A stretch of DNA of 64,000 nucleotides from Enterococcus mundtii. GTDB lineage: Bacteria; Bacillota; Bacilli; Lactobacillales; Enterococcaceae. A program made the position numbers and the translations under genes. Shown piece by piece: positions 55,802-64,000 of the stretch. Every line of letters starts with the position of its first letter. Positions within the stretch are counted from its first letter, which is position 1. The notes beneath the pieces were generated by a model, which saw only the letters and a program-made list of their open reading frames with translations, ran no database searches and was not told the origin of the DNA. The DNA lies in NCBI RefSeq assembly GCF_003957375.1, contig NZ_CP025473.1, positions 2,381,501 to 2,445,500 of the forward strand. Direction: 5' to 3'.

Positions 55802-56752
55802 ATGTCAGAAGTAAAAATCGGTCATTCTCAAGTATATGCCGAAGCAATCGGCTTAGGTGCAAATGCCGTCGGAGGGCACAATCTTTTTTCAGGATTAGCG
55901 GATGAAACTGGAAAAAAAGTCGTCAGAGCTGCCTTAGATAATGGCTTGAACCTTATTGATACTGCTTATATTTATGGTGAAGGTCGTTCGGAACAATTGA
56001 TTGGAGAAGTCTTGCAAGAACCGGCTTATGATCGTTCCCGTATGATTATTGCCACCAAAGCAGCACATCTTCCAGATCAACCGGAAAAATTTGATAACTC
56101 TCCTGAATTTTTGAAGAAATCAGTCGATGAAGCGTTAGAGCGTCTGCAAACAGATTATATCGATATTTTTTATATCCATTTTCCAGATGAAGCAACACCT
56201 AAAAATGAAGCAGTTGCCGCTTTACACGAACTGAAAGAAACTGGGAAAATCCGTGCTATCGGTGTGTCTAATTTCAATTTAGAGCAATTGAAAGAAGCCA
56301 ACCAAGAAGGCTATATCGATATCGTACAGGATCAATTCAGTTTGATCCATCGCACAGCGGAAAAAGAATTATTTCCTTACCTCGATGCTAACGAGATTGG
56401 TTTTGTACCTTATTTCCCACTTGCTTCAGGTTTATTGACTGGCAAGTATGATCTAGAAAGTCCAAAACACTTTTCTGAAGACGATCCTAGAAAAAACAAA
56501 CCAAACTTTCAAGGTGAACGTTATGAACGAATCATCACAGCGGTTGATCAACTCAAACCGCTTGCTGAAAAGTACCAAGCAACCACTGCTCAATTGGTTT
56601 TAGCTTGGTATATCGCACACCCGCGGATTTCATTTGTCATTCCTGGTGCAAAGAAACCCGAACAAGTCGCAGACAATGCCAAAGCCTTGGATATCCATTT
56701 ATCCTTAGAAGATGTCCAAACAATCGATCAGTTATTCCGAGAGTTTAAATAA
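55802..56752 (+). CDS. Aldo/keto reductase
   Basis: 316 aa NADPH-dependent TIM-barrel reductase. Catalytic tetrad positions visible: Asp/Tyr in LIDTAYIYGEGRSEQL near 48, Lys in MIIATKAAHLP near 82, His in DIFYIHFPDEATP near 123; coenzyme loop near the C-terminus (ISFVIPGAKKPEQV). AAAAGGAGG precedes the ATG. Substrate unknown. Confidence 0.9.
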   Translation: MSEVKIGHSQVYAEAIGLGANAVGGHNLFSGLADETGKKVVRAALDNGLNLIDTAYIYGEGRSEQLIGEVLQEPAYDRSRMIIATKAAHLPDQPEKFDNSPEFLKKSVDEALERLQTDYIDIFYIHFPDEATPKNEAVAALHELKETGKIRAIGVSNFNLEQLKEANQEGYIDIVQDQFSLIHRTAEKELFPYLDANEIGFVPYFPLASGLLTGKYDLESPKHFSEDDPRKNKPNFQGERYERIITAVDQLKPLAEKYQATTAQLVLAWYIAHPRISFVIPGAKKPEQVADNAKALDIHLSLEDVQTIDQLFREFK

Positions 56753-56756
56753 TACT

Positions 56757-56798
56757 CAAAAACAACCATCGCGAGAAAATGCGGTGGTTGTTTTTTTT
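56757..56798 (+). terminator. Terminator after the aldo/keto reductase
   Basis: AAAACAACCATCGC pairs with GCGGTGGTTGTTTT, followed by T residues. Confidence 0.92.
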
Positions 56799-56815
56799 AT
56801 TATGTACAAGATGTT

Positions 56816-57038
56816 TCAGCATAACCTTAGCTCTTTTTTCATTTCATCATGCAAAAGATTTTCATCAATTTTCTGATGATCCTTCATCACTTCATTATAG
56901 ATAGCCAAGTCAATTTTTTTCTAGCCTACCTACTATCATCGTTCTGGCTAATTCCGTTATTGTCAGTCCTTTCAAATCAGCCATTGCCAAAATAAATGAT
57001 TTTTCTTCCTCTGATACACGAATTGTAATCTCACTCAT
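56816..57038 (-). pseudogene. RelB/DinJ-like ribbon-helix-helix antitoxin, frameshifted
   Basis: MSEITIRVSEEEKSFILAMA and the rest of the ribbon-helix-helix part read cleanly to 42 codons, then a stop. Dropping one A from the run of seven A near 56915 restores IDLAIYNEVMKDHQKIDEN and LLHDEMKKELRLC before a stop at 56816, which completes a normal 73-aa RelB-type antitoxin. Total length is 3n+1, consistent with a single inserted A. No RelE-like toxin follows; the next gene downstream on this strand is far away. An orphan relic of a toxin-antitoxin pair. Confidence 0.7.
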
Positions 57039-57074
57039 TCCATCACACTTCTTGTATATTTTTATAGAACGAGA

Positions 57075-57118
57075 TCGGGAGAGAAGGACTCTATTGCCTA
57101 ACAGGCTACTTCTCTTCC
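57075..57118. repeat. Hairpin downstream of the P450 gene
   Basis: GGGAGAGAAG and CTTCTCTTCCC pair with an inner GCCT/AGGC hairpin. No T-run follows on either strand, so it may be an mRNA-stabilising or degenerate terminator hairpin for the P450 transcript. Confidence 0.45.
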
Positions 57119-57206
57119 CACTACCTAATCCATTCTTACGTAAGAGATAAAAGCGACTGTTACTTTTGTCTCTCCCTCACTAAGCAAGCCAGGCTCAAAA
57201 TCCATA

Positions 57207-58466
57207 TTACTCTTTATATAACAATCCTCGACTATTCGGATAAGTCGGAAATTGATTGAATGGAATCGTCCAATCTTGTTCTGGCACAGAAAAGGCAAAA
57301 CGATTCACTAATTGATCGGAAAAGACACGTAAACTATGCAACGTGATCCATTCGCCTGCGCATCGGTGCATTCTTCGGAAATCACCGCCACCTTGCGCAA
57401 TCATTTCGTATTCTTCTTCATAAGAGATTTTTTTCGCTTTACCAATATACCGTTTGATCAAAAATGCCTCTGGTGAATCTACTGTCCGTTCATCATGATT
57501 TGTTCCATACAAATCTAAAATCACCCAACTATCTTTAAGAATGCGATAACCATCTACTTCTACATCTTGCAAAGCAAAGGCGGGTAACATTGGGAAAAAT
57601 GGATAATACCGACGCATCTCCTGAATAAAAGGATCCTGTAGTTCCTTAAAATCATTTTTTAGTTGTTGATAGATATCTGGTCGGCTGAAAAGAGCATGCC
57701 CCATCAAAACCGCCCAGACGGTCAATGCCACGGTCGGCCGAATGATATTCAACAACTCTACCGCAGCAATATCCAATGGTAAGCGATTGCCCTTAAGATC
57801 AGTCGCATGTGCAAAAGCATACAGGGGGACATTTTCTTTTCCGGCTACTGGATTTGCTCGTGCTTCTTCCAACAACTCTTGCGCCCATTTCTCTGATTTT
57901 TTCCGATTTTCTACACCTTTAAAATGATCGATTGGCGAAGTGACTGTCCCACTGATCATAGAGATCTGATAATCTGCCAGTTGGTTGATCTCTTCTTCTG
58001 AATAATCTGCTAAGTTGATTCCTGACCATTCACAGATGGTGGTAAAAAGTACTTTTTTACTCAGGTCAAATAACTCAAAGGTACCATGTTGTTGTTCCAA
58101 TTCATGTGCCAATACTCGATCCAATATTTGATGATAGTCTTCCATTCGCTCTGGTGTCATCAAATCCATAAAAATTGCTTTACGGTGATGATGCTCCGCG
58201 CCATCTAAAGACTGCACACCGTCCTTTCCAAATAATGTTTTTTGGACCATTTTAGGCATCGCACCTTCTCGTTTGAAATTTCTTGGATCATAAAAACGTT
58301 TCGCTGCCTCTTCCCCATAGATGATCACAGCTTCCTTATTGAATATCTTTGCTTTCACAACAGGTGATTGAGCTTCTTCTCTTAACTTCCCGAGCATTTT
58401 GTAGCCCTCATTATAGTATTTTTTGATTTCGGTCATTTTGATATCGACCACTGGGATTTCTTGCAT
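57207..58466 (-). CDS. Cytochrome P450 of the CYP152 (fatty-acid peroxygenase) type
   Basis: 419 aa. The heme-thiolate loop is GGGDFRRMHRCAGEWITLHS near residues 359-378. The distal IIRPTVALTVWAVLMG stretch near 240 has the Arg-Pro pair in place of the usual acid-Thr, which is the mark of CYP152 enzymes (CypC/YbdT) that use hydrogen peroxide and the fatty-acid carboxylate. It should hydroxylate fatty acids at alpha or beta carbon in the cytosol. AGGAGG precedes the ATG. P450 genes are uncommon in lactic acid bacteria, so transfer is possible. Confidence 0.88.
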   Translation of the reverse strand: MQEIPVVDIKMTEIKKYYNEGYKMLGKLREEAQSPVVKAKIFNKEAVIIYGEEAAKRFYDPRNFKREGAMPKMVQKTLFGKDGVQSLDGAEHHHRKAIFMDLMTPERMEDYHQILDRVLAHELEQQHGTFELFDLSKKVLFTTICEWSGINLADYSEEEINQLADYQISMISGTVTSPIDHFKGVENRKKSEKWAQELLEEARANPVAGKENVPLYAFAHATDLKGNRLPLDIAAVELLNIIRPTVALTVWAVLMGHALFSRPDIYQQLKNDFKELQDPFIQEMRRYYPFFPMLPAFALQDVEVDGYRILKDSWVILDLYGTNHDERTVDSPEAFLIKRYIGKAKKISYEEEYEMIAQGGGDFRRMHRCAGEWITLHSLRVFSDQLVNRFAFSVPEQDWTIPFNQFPTYPNSRGLLYKE

Positions 58467-58610
58467 AGTTTTTTGCCTCCTAATAAATAACTTTAGATAT
58501 TATTAGGATACTCCTTGTACAATAAAACTGACAAAAGAAGTGTTTGAAACCAAGTGATACCATTTATTTCTCTTGCGTTGCCTAACCTTGAATAAAAGCC
58601 TTCCTCATCA

Positions 58611-58934
58611 CTAATAAGATTTCATTATAACGTTCTGTGACTCTGTCACTCACCTCATTCCTTCGTCTAGCTTTGTAGTCAACTCGTGAAATGCCCCTTT
58701 AAACCGCACGTCTTTTCTACCATGTTTGTAAAAAGACAAAACATAGACATCATAAAATAAATTATAGCTTCTAAAGGGATATTCTACTTACATCTAAAAG
58801 ATATAATGGCATTCTAAAATAGTGAAAGGGGCTCCTTTGAACAATTTTTTATCTGGCGTTGTCCAGTAATCAAAGCCATTATCATAGCGGTGGGAAAGTA
58901 TCTCGTCTATCGTTGTCTGCTTTTTATTAGTCAT
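58611..58934 (-). pseudogene. Relic of a prenyltransferase-like protein gene
   Basis: ATG at 58934 with GGAG upstream gives MTNKKQTTIDEILSHRYDN then FDYWTTPDKKLFKGAPFTIL and stops after 46 codons. Further along, in line, a second block reads NLFYDVYVLSFYKHGRKDVR, FKGAFHELTTKLDEGM before more stops. From memory these correspond to the N-terminal and C-terminal ends of a roughly 250-300 aa prenyltransferase-like/cyclase-like family of Firmicutes; the middle is missing. So this is an internally deleted relic. Confidence 0.5.
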
Positions 58935-59018
58935 TAGCAAGCAACTCCTATGTTCCATTTTATCGTATATCAATACTCCTGATGAATAGAAAATGAAAAC
59001 GGATTCTCGGATAAAGGC

Positions 59019-59070
59019 AAAAAAAGACTGATTTTGAGAAACTCCATCAAAATCAGACTGATCTTTTTTT
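59019..59070. terminator. Terminator of rel-dtd
   Basis: AAAAAAAGACTGATTTTGA pairs with TCAAAATCAG...TCTTTTTTT around a 9-base loop. Confidence 0.88.
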
Positions 59071-59079
59071 ATTCATTTA

Positions 59080-59526
59080 TCATTTATTTTGAGAATCAAT
59101 AATGATCGTCACTGGGCCATCATTCACAAGAGAAACCGCCATATCTGCACCAAATTCTCCTGTTTCAACTGTGATACCTCGTTGTCTTAGCCCTTCGTTA
59201 AATGCTTCGTATAAAGGAATCGCTGTTTCCGGACGTGCTGCTGCGATAAAACTTGGTCGATTGCCTTTTTTTGTGTCTGCAAAAAGAGTGAACTGAGAAA
59301 TACTCAACAGCGTTCCTTTGACATCTTCAATACTTAAATTCATTTTTCCTTGTTCATCTTCAAAGATACGCATCTGGGCAATTTTTTTTATCAAATAATC
59401 TACGTCTGTTTGCGTATCTGTATCATGAACACCTAGCAAAATCAACAAGCCATGATCGATACGACCCACTTCTCGTTCGTTGATCGACACAGCTGCTTGA
59501 CTCACTCGTTGGATCACTGCGCGCAA
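59080..59526 (-). CDS. dtd: D-aminoacyl-tRNA deacylase
   Basis: 148 aa. Removes D-amino acids (and glycine from tRNA-Ala) from tRNAs. Conserved [20 protein letters not shown] near residue 75-94 and the cross-subunit NDGPVT near 136. Starts with TTG 59526 behind GGAGG. It lies 11 bases after rel, the standard pairing. Confidence 0.96.
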   Translation of the reverse strand: MRAVIQRVSQAAVSINEREVGRIDHGLLILLGVHDTDTQTDVDYLIKKIAQMRIFEDEQGKMNLSIEDVKGTLLSISQFTLFADTKKGNRPSFIAAARPETAIPLYEAFNEGLRQRGITVETGEFGADMAVSLVNDGPVTIIIDSQNK

Positions 59527-59537
59527 GGTACTACCTC

Positions 59538-61751
59538 CTAGCCATTCATCCGGCGGACGCTATATACATCCGGTACGGTCTTGATTTTATCGACAATACT
59601 TTTCAAGTGTGACAAGTTACGTATTCCTACTGTCAAATGGATCGTCGCCATTTTGTCTTTATTCGTTCGTGCTTCGACACTGTTCAGATTTTTAGTCATC
59701 GCATTCACTGTCTGCAAGACGTCATTTAACATGCCAGAACGATTATAGCCATAGATCTCTAAATCAGCATCATACTCTTTGTTCGTATTTGAAGTGTCTT
59801 CCCATTCAACGTCAATCAACCGTTCTTCCACATTTGGTTTGTCTGGTTGGACATTTGGACAGTCTTTGCGATGGATCGAGATACCACGTCCTTTGGTGAT
59901 ATAGCCCACGATGTCATCACCTGGTACAGGATTACAACAACGGCTGATCCGGATCAACAAGTTTTCAACACCTTGGATGACGACGCCACCTTCATGACGA
60001 ACCTTCACTTTTTCAGGCTCTTTTTTAGGTTGATTCATCAACTCTTCTGCTTCTTGTTTTTGTTGCTCGATTTTTTGTTCTTTCCGCTCTTTTTCAGTCA
60101 AGCGATTAGCCATCGTCAATGGACTTACTTCGCCATAACCAATCGCAGCATACATATCTTCTTCTGTTTGAAAATTCAAGCGTTCTAATGCGTCATGTAA
60201 TTTATTTTTTGAAAGAATCTCCTTTGGTAAAAAGCCAAGATCCGTAATACACTTCACTAAAGCTTCATGGCCCTTCGTCACATTTTCGTCTCGATCTTGA
60301 CCCTTGAAGAAACGTTTGATTTTATTTCTCGCTTTACTTGTGGCTACTAATTTCAGCCAATCACGACTTGGCCCAAATGAATTTGGCGAAGTCAGAATCT
60401 CAATGATATCACCATTCTTCAATTTGTAATCTAATTGGACCATTTTCCCATTGATTTTGGCACCGGTTGTTTTGTTTCCGATATCTGTATGGATGCTATA
60501 AGCAAAGTCTAACGGTCCTGATCCTTTAGGAAGCTCAGTCACATCGCCTTTGGGAGTGAACACATAGACTTTATCACTAAAGATATCGCCTTTCACACCC
60601 TCCATGAATTCAGAAGCATCGTAACTTTCATCTTGCAGTTCGATGATCTCATGGAACCAACTTAACTGTTTGGTCATCCCATCAGGTTCAACTTTTTCGC
60701 CTTTTCCTTCTTTATACGCCCAATGAGCAGCTACCCCAAACTCAGCGATTTCGTGCATTTCTTGGGTACGGATCTGGATCTCGACAGGGTTGCCAGCTGG
60801 TCCGATAACAGTCGTATGCAACGATTGATACATATTCGCTTTAGGCATCGCGATATAATCTTTGAATCTACCTGGCATAGGTTTCCATTTCGTATGGATT
60901 GCTCCTAGTACTGCATAACAATCTTTGATCGAATCCACGATGACCCTAATTGCAAGTAGATCGTAAATTTCATTGAACTGCTTTTTTTGATCCTTCATCT
61001 TCCGGTAAATGGAATAAATGTGCTTCGGACGACCATAGATTTCCGCAAAAATACCTAATTCTTCCGTCGCTAAACGAATATCCTCTACAGCCCCACTAAC
61101 GTAGTTTTCACGTTCTTCTCTTTTTGTCTGCATCAGGTGGACGATTCGATAATATTGCTTTGGATTAAGATAACGTAATGCCGTATCCTCTAATTCCCAT
61201 TTGATTCGACTGATCCCTAAACGATGAGCAAGCGGTGCGTAGATTTCCAATGTTTCTTGCGCAATGCGTCGTTGTTTATCTTCCCGCAAATGCTTTAACG
61301 TACGCATGTTATGTAAACGATCGGCTAACTTCACCATGATTACACGTAAATCTTGAGCCATAGCTAATAACATTTTGCGGTGATTTTCCGCTAGTTGTTC
61401 TTCGTGGGATTTATATTTGATTTTCCCTAACTTCGTCACTCCGTCCACCAACATTGCCACGTCGTTCCCGAAGGCTTCTCTTAAATCTTCTAAGGTTACT
61501 TCTGTATCTTCTACCACATCATGTAAAAAACCAGTGGCAACCGTATGGGGGTCCATTCGTAGATCTGCAAGAATCCCTGCAACTTGGATCGGATGGATGA
61601 TATAAGGTTCTCCTGATTTACGAAATTGTCCCTCATGTGCAGTGGTCGCGTAATCACATGCTTTTTGCACAAAAGCGACATGTTCAGGTCCCATGTATTG
61701 GCTAACCATCTTAATAACGTCAGGCCCTGTTAATATTTCTTCTTTTGGCAT
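59538..61751 (-). CDS. rel: Bifunctional (p)ppGpp synthetase/hydrolase Rel
   Basis: 737 aa. HD hydrolase domain ([24 protein letters not shown]), synthetase domain ([50 protein letters not shown]), TGS domain ([18 protein letters not shown] near 400), zinc-finger region with [15 protein letters not shown], and a C-terminal ACT domain. Mediates the stringent response on the ribosome. Start at ATG 61751 behind GGGGG; the ATG at 61760 is too close. Confidence 0.96.
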   Translation of the reverse strand: MPKEEILTGPDVIKMVSQYMGPEHVAFVQKACDYATTAHEGQFRKSGEPYIIHPIQVAGILADLRMDPHTVATGFLHDVVEDTEVTLEDLREAFGNDVAMLVDGVTKLGKIKYKSHEEQLAENHRKMLLAMAQDLRVIMVKLADRLHNMRTLKHLREDKQRRIAQETLEIYAPLAHRLGISRIKWELEDTALRYLNPKQYYRIVHLMQTKREERENYVSGAVEDIRLATEELGIFAEIYGRPKHIYSIYRKMKDQKKQFNEIYDLLAIRVIVDSIKDCYAVLGAIHTKWKPMPGRFKDYIAMPKANMYQSLHTTVIGPAGNPVEIQIRTQEMHEIAEFGVAAHWAYKEGKGEKVEPDGMTKQLSWFHEIIELQDESYDASEFMEGVKGDIFSDKVYVFTPKGDVTELPKGSGPLDFAYSIHTDIGNKTTGAKINGKMVQLDYKLKNGDIIEILTSPNSFGPSRDWLKLVATSKARNKIKRFFKGQDRDENVTKGHEALVKCITDLGFLPKEILSKNKLHDALERLNFQTEEDMYAAIGYGEVSPLTMANRLTEKERKEQKIEQQKQEAEELMNQPKKEPEKVKVRHEGGVVIQGVENLLIRISRCCNPVPGDDIVGYITKGRGISIHRKDCPNVQPDKPNVEERLIDVEWEDTSNTNKEYDADLEIYGYNRSGMLNDVLQTVNAMTKNLNSVEARTNKDKMATIHLTVGIRNLSHLKSIVDKIKTVPDVYSVRRMNG

Positions 61752-61885
61752 GGGAAACATCCCCCTTTCTATTCATAATCAAAACAGATATTTTTTTCGT
61801 AAGAAAGCATTTTTTATAGCTTAGGATTAAATAATTGTTCTTATTATACCGATTGTGTCAATGATTTTCAATTCCGTACAAAAGG

Positions 61886-61914
61886 AAAAATGCTCCCTTC
61901 GCTTTGAGGGATCA
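61886..61914 (-). terminator. Terminator downstream of rsmE
   Basis: Minus-strand TCCCT CAAAGCGA AGGGA followed by GCATTTTTCC. Confidence 0.65.
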
Positions 61915-61980
61915 AGAAAACAGAAAAAGTCATTCATTTGCTTTGTAGAAGATCGTTATCCCTAACGATTAACTCGCCTA

Positions 61981-62742
61981 TTACTTGCTAAGTGCTTGTA
62001 ATTCAAGTTGAAAACTTGCGGCACTCAACAAATACAAGGGGGCAGTTTCTGTTCGTAGGATTCTTGGACCAAGACCACAAAGAATGCCACCTTGTGATTC
62101 AAAATGAGCGACTTCTTGTGGTGATAATCCGCCTTCTGGGCCAAACACTGCAAGGATCCGAGTGCCTGGTAAAACAGATTGAAGTATTTTGGCCAAATTA
62201 GCGGCTTCCCCTTGTTTTGCTGATTCTTCATATGCAATCAGAAGGACATCATACAAACTGAGCGTCTCATAAAATTCCTTTTCTGTCTCCATTAAAGATA
62301 CTTGCGGTACGACTTGGCGATGCGACTGTTCCGCAGCTTCCTGTGCAATCTTGACCAACCGTTCTTGCCGCTTTTTGCGTTTTTTGGCATCCCATTTAAC
62401 GACAGAAGTCGCAGCAGGAAATCCCACAAACCCGTGAGCGCCTAGCTCTGTTCCTTTTTGTACGATCCAATCCAACTTATCCCCTTTAGGATATCCGCTA
62501 GCAATCGTGATCTTGCAGGGTAATTCTTTTTGAACACTTTCTTTCGCCACTTCGACTAAGAAGACTTCATTCTCCTTTATTTCATTGATTTCTGCAATGA
62601 TTGCGATTTGGTCGTTAAATGCTAAATAGACCTGATCTTTCACTGCCATACGCATGACTCTTACCATATGATGGTAAGCTTCACCTTCTAATACATAATG
62701 TTCTTGTGGGCGATAGGATTCATCTAGAAAATATCGTTGCAT
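61981..62742 (-). CDS. rsmE: 16S rRNA (uracil(1498)-N3)-methyltransferase
   Basis: 253 aa SPOUT enzyme with an N-terminal PUA-like RNA-binding domain (HYVLEGEAYHHMVRVMRM) and C-terminal knot motifs GPEGGLSPQEV and LGPRILRTETAPLY. Methylates U1498 of 16S rRNA. It begins immediately after the prmA stop codon, in the conserved prmA-rsmE operon upstream of rel. Confidence 0.95.
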   Translation of the reverse strand: MQRYFLDESYRPQEHYVLEGEAYHHMVRVMRMAVKDQVYLAFNDQIAIIAEINEIKENEVFLVEVAKESVQKELPCKITIASGYPKGDKLDWIVQKGTELGAHGFVGFPAATSVVKWDAKKRKKRQERLVKIAQEAAEQSHRQVVPQVSLMETEKEFYETLSLYDVLLIAYEESAKQGEAANLAKILQSVLPGTRILAVFGPEGGLSPQEVAHFESQGGILCGLGPRILRTETAPLYLLSAASFQLELQALSK

Positions 62743-63690
62743 TTAATCCACCTCAGGTTTTTTTAGCATAATGGCATACCAATCTTTTTGTTGGAACACT
62801 TGGTCAACAACAAAACCTTGTTCTTCCATCGCCGTAAGAACCATTTCTTTCTTCTCTTCAATAATTCCAGAAACGATCAACGTCCCAGTTTGTTTTAGTA
62901 AACGCCACGCATCAGGAATCATCAACAAAATGATATCTGCCAAAATATTAGCTACGATCACATCGCTCTCAATCTCGATACCTTTTAATAGGTCATTGGC
63001 TGACACATGCACATCTTTTGCTACTTTATTTAGATCCATATTTTCTTTTGCTGAACGCACTGCCACTTCATCGAGATCATACGCATAGACTTCTTTTGCT
63101 CCTAAATGCTTCGCCGCAATGCTCAACACTCCGGAACCAGTACCGACATCTAAAAGCGTTTCTCCACCTCGCAAGGTCGACTCCAGCGCTTGTAATGTCA
63201 AAGAAGTCGTTGGATGTGTCCCTGTTCCAAACGCCATCCCTGGATCTAATGTAATGATTTTTTCTAATGGATCATTCGTTTGATAACTTTCCCAACTTGG
63301 TACGACCGTTAGTAGCCGTGTGATTCGAACCGGATGATAATATTTTTTCCAAGCCGTTGCCCAATTGCTTTCTTCGACTTCACTCACCGTCACAATGTTC
63401 TTACCTATTGCTAATCCAAATTTGGGTAATTTTGTCACGCGTTCTTTGATAAAAGGTAAAATTTCCGGTAAAAAAATCGTTTCAGGGAAATAAGCCATCA
63501 CGATGGCCCCCTCTTCAATTGTTGTAAAATCTTCTTTTGTTAGGATTTCTCCGTAAGGATCAGATTTAAAATTTTCGACGTCCAATGAATCTTCGATCGC
63601 GACACCACTCGCTCCTGCTTCCATTAAAATATTTGCGACTGCTTCAACCGCTTCACTCGCCGTTTCGATTTTGACTTCATTCCATTTCAT
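62743..63690 (-). CDS. prmA: Ribosomal protein L11 methyltransferase
   Basis: 315 aa. N-terminal L11-recognition domain (EVKIETASEAVEAVANIL), then a Rossmann methyltransferase: LDVGTGSGVLSIAAKHLG near 180 and NILADIILLMIP near 247. Also DPGMAFGTGTHPTT near 155, the family signature. Trimethylates L11. It follows the DUF3013 gene by 12 bases. Confidence 0.96.
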   Translation of the reverse strand: MKWNEVKIETASEAVEAVANILMEAGASGVAIEDSLDVENFKSDPYGEILTKEDFTTIEEGAIVMAYFPETIFLPEILPFIKERVTKLPKFGLAIGKNIVTVSEVEESNWATAWKKYYHPVRITRLLTVVPSWESYQTNDPLEKIITLDPGMAFGTGTHPTTSLTLQALESTLRGGETLLDVGTGSGVLSIAAKHLGAKEVYAYDLDEVAVRSAKENMDLNKVAKDVHVSANDLLKGIEIESDVIVANILADIILLMIPDAWRLLKQTGTLIVSGIIEEKKEMVLTAMEEQGFVVDQVFQQKDWYAIMLKKPEVD

Positions 63691-63702
63691 ATACGTTGCT
63701 CC

Positions 63703-64000
63703 TTAATAGCTAGGATAAGGTAAATAGACATCTTTACCATTTAGTTGTTTTTCTTCGACTAAACGTGCGAATACGTGGTTGTCCCATTTCAATTCAAAGA
63801 CAGCTGATTCGTCTTCTGCATCTAAAAAATCTAAAAGGTCGCTTTGACCTTGTGCTAAAACATCATTCAGGTAGTCGATCAGTGCATCAGCTACGGAAGT
63901 TGTTAAACCTTTCTTGCCTTCATAAGGGATCATTGCCAGATAATCTTGCTCATCAAATGTTGATTTTTCTGGGTTGAATAATAAGACGCCATCTTCAAAT
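63703..64000 (-). CDS. DUF3013 family protein (N-terminus outside window)
   Basis: C-terminal 98 aa of a longer cytosolic protein; the frame is open to the right edge and includes FEDGVLLFNPEKSTFDEQDY before AMIPYEGKKGLTTSVADAL. This acidic small protein, encoded just upstream of prmA, matches DUF3013 proteins of lactic acid bacteria. Function unknown. Confidence 0.75.
   Translation of the reverse strand, partial: FEDGVLLFNPEKSTFDEQDYLAMIPYEGKKGLTTSVADALIDYLNDVLAQGQSDLLDFLDAEDESAVFELKWDNHVFARLVEEKQLNGKDVYLPYPSY

Noticed and set aside
1-64000. CRISPR arrays, insertion sequences, tRNA or rRNA genes, prophage
   Set aside because: No regularly spaced repeats, transposase-like frames, cloverleaf or rRNA sequences were found by reading both strands.

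Overview
The window reads as chromosomal DNA of a low-GC Firmicute, most likely an Enterococcus. Reasons: the coaA-independent housekeeping order (sbcD-sbcC-Snf2 helicase, coiA-pepF with mecA and spx nearby, relQ-nadK-rlu-mgtE, rel-dtd, a T-box in front of hisS-aspS), strong AAGGAGG ribosome binding sites, frequent TTG starts, an Msr-type ABC-F gene and an Fst-like small toxin. The species cannot be fixed from sequence alone. Most genes lie on the minus strand. No rRNA, tRNA, CRISPR array or intact insertion sequence was seen.

Layout. 1-2.4 kb: end of a PotABC-like ABC importer operon. 2.7-6.8 kb: a lipoprotein hydrolase, then the rpmG-secE-nusG translocation/antitermination group, which here is split: secE ends in its own terminator, nusG has its own promoter, and between them sits a small accessory module (an Rgg/MutR-like regulator facing a 17-codon mini-ORF, a secreted 161-aa protein and a 53-aa membrane protein). 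7-21 kb: core genes (c-di-AMP-binding CBS protein, queT with a preQ1 riboswitch, diacylglycerol kinase, recD2, trmL, rlmA, cutC, mgtE-rlu-nadK-relQ, CYTH protein, SpxH-like adaptor). 21.4-28.5 kb: a broken secreted lectin-like gene and a complete ascorbate-type PTS operon with a split transketolase and a BglG-type regulator carrying the only EIIA. 28.7-32 kb: an antibiotic-resistance-type ABC-F gene split by one in-frame stop but keeping a leader peptide plus attenuator, a zinc alcohol dehydrogenase and a type I toxin-like gene. 32-47.5 kb: pepF, coiA, mecA, spx, a HAD hydrolase, Snf2 helicase, sbcCD, plsC, trmN-like and GIY-YIG genes. 47.6-52 kb: OatA-like acyltransferase, the decayed remains of an AAA ATPase defence-type gene, YitT. 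52-59 kb: T-box-hisS-aspS, aldo/keto reductase, a frameshifted RelB-like antitoxin relic, a CYP152-type P450 and a relic of a prenyltransferase-like gene. 59-64 kb: dtd, rel, rsmE, prmA and the end of a DUF3013 gene.

Themes. The window holds both (p)ppGpp synthetases (RelQ and Rel) and three parts of the Spx/Clp network (Spx, MecA, SpxH-like). RNA-level control is rich: preQ1 riboswitch, T-box, ABC-F attenuator. Five genes are visibly decaying (lectin, ABC-F, AAA ATPase, RelB, prenyltransferase-like), all of accessory type. The best candidate for something undescribed is the regulator/secreted-protein module that splits secE from nusG.
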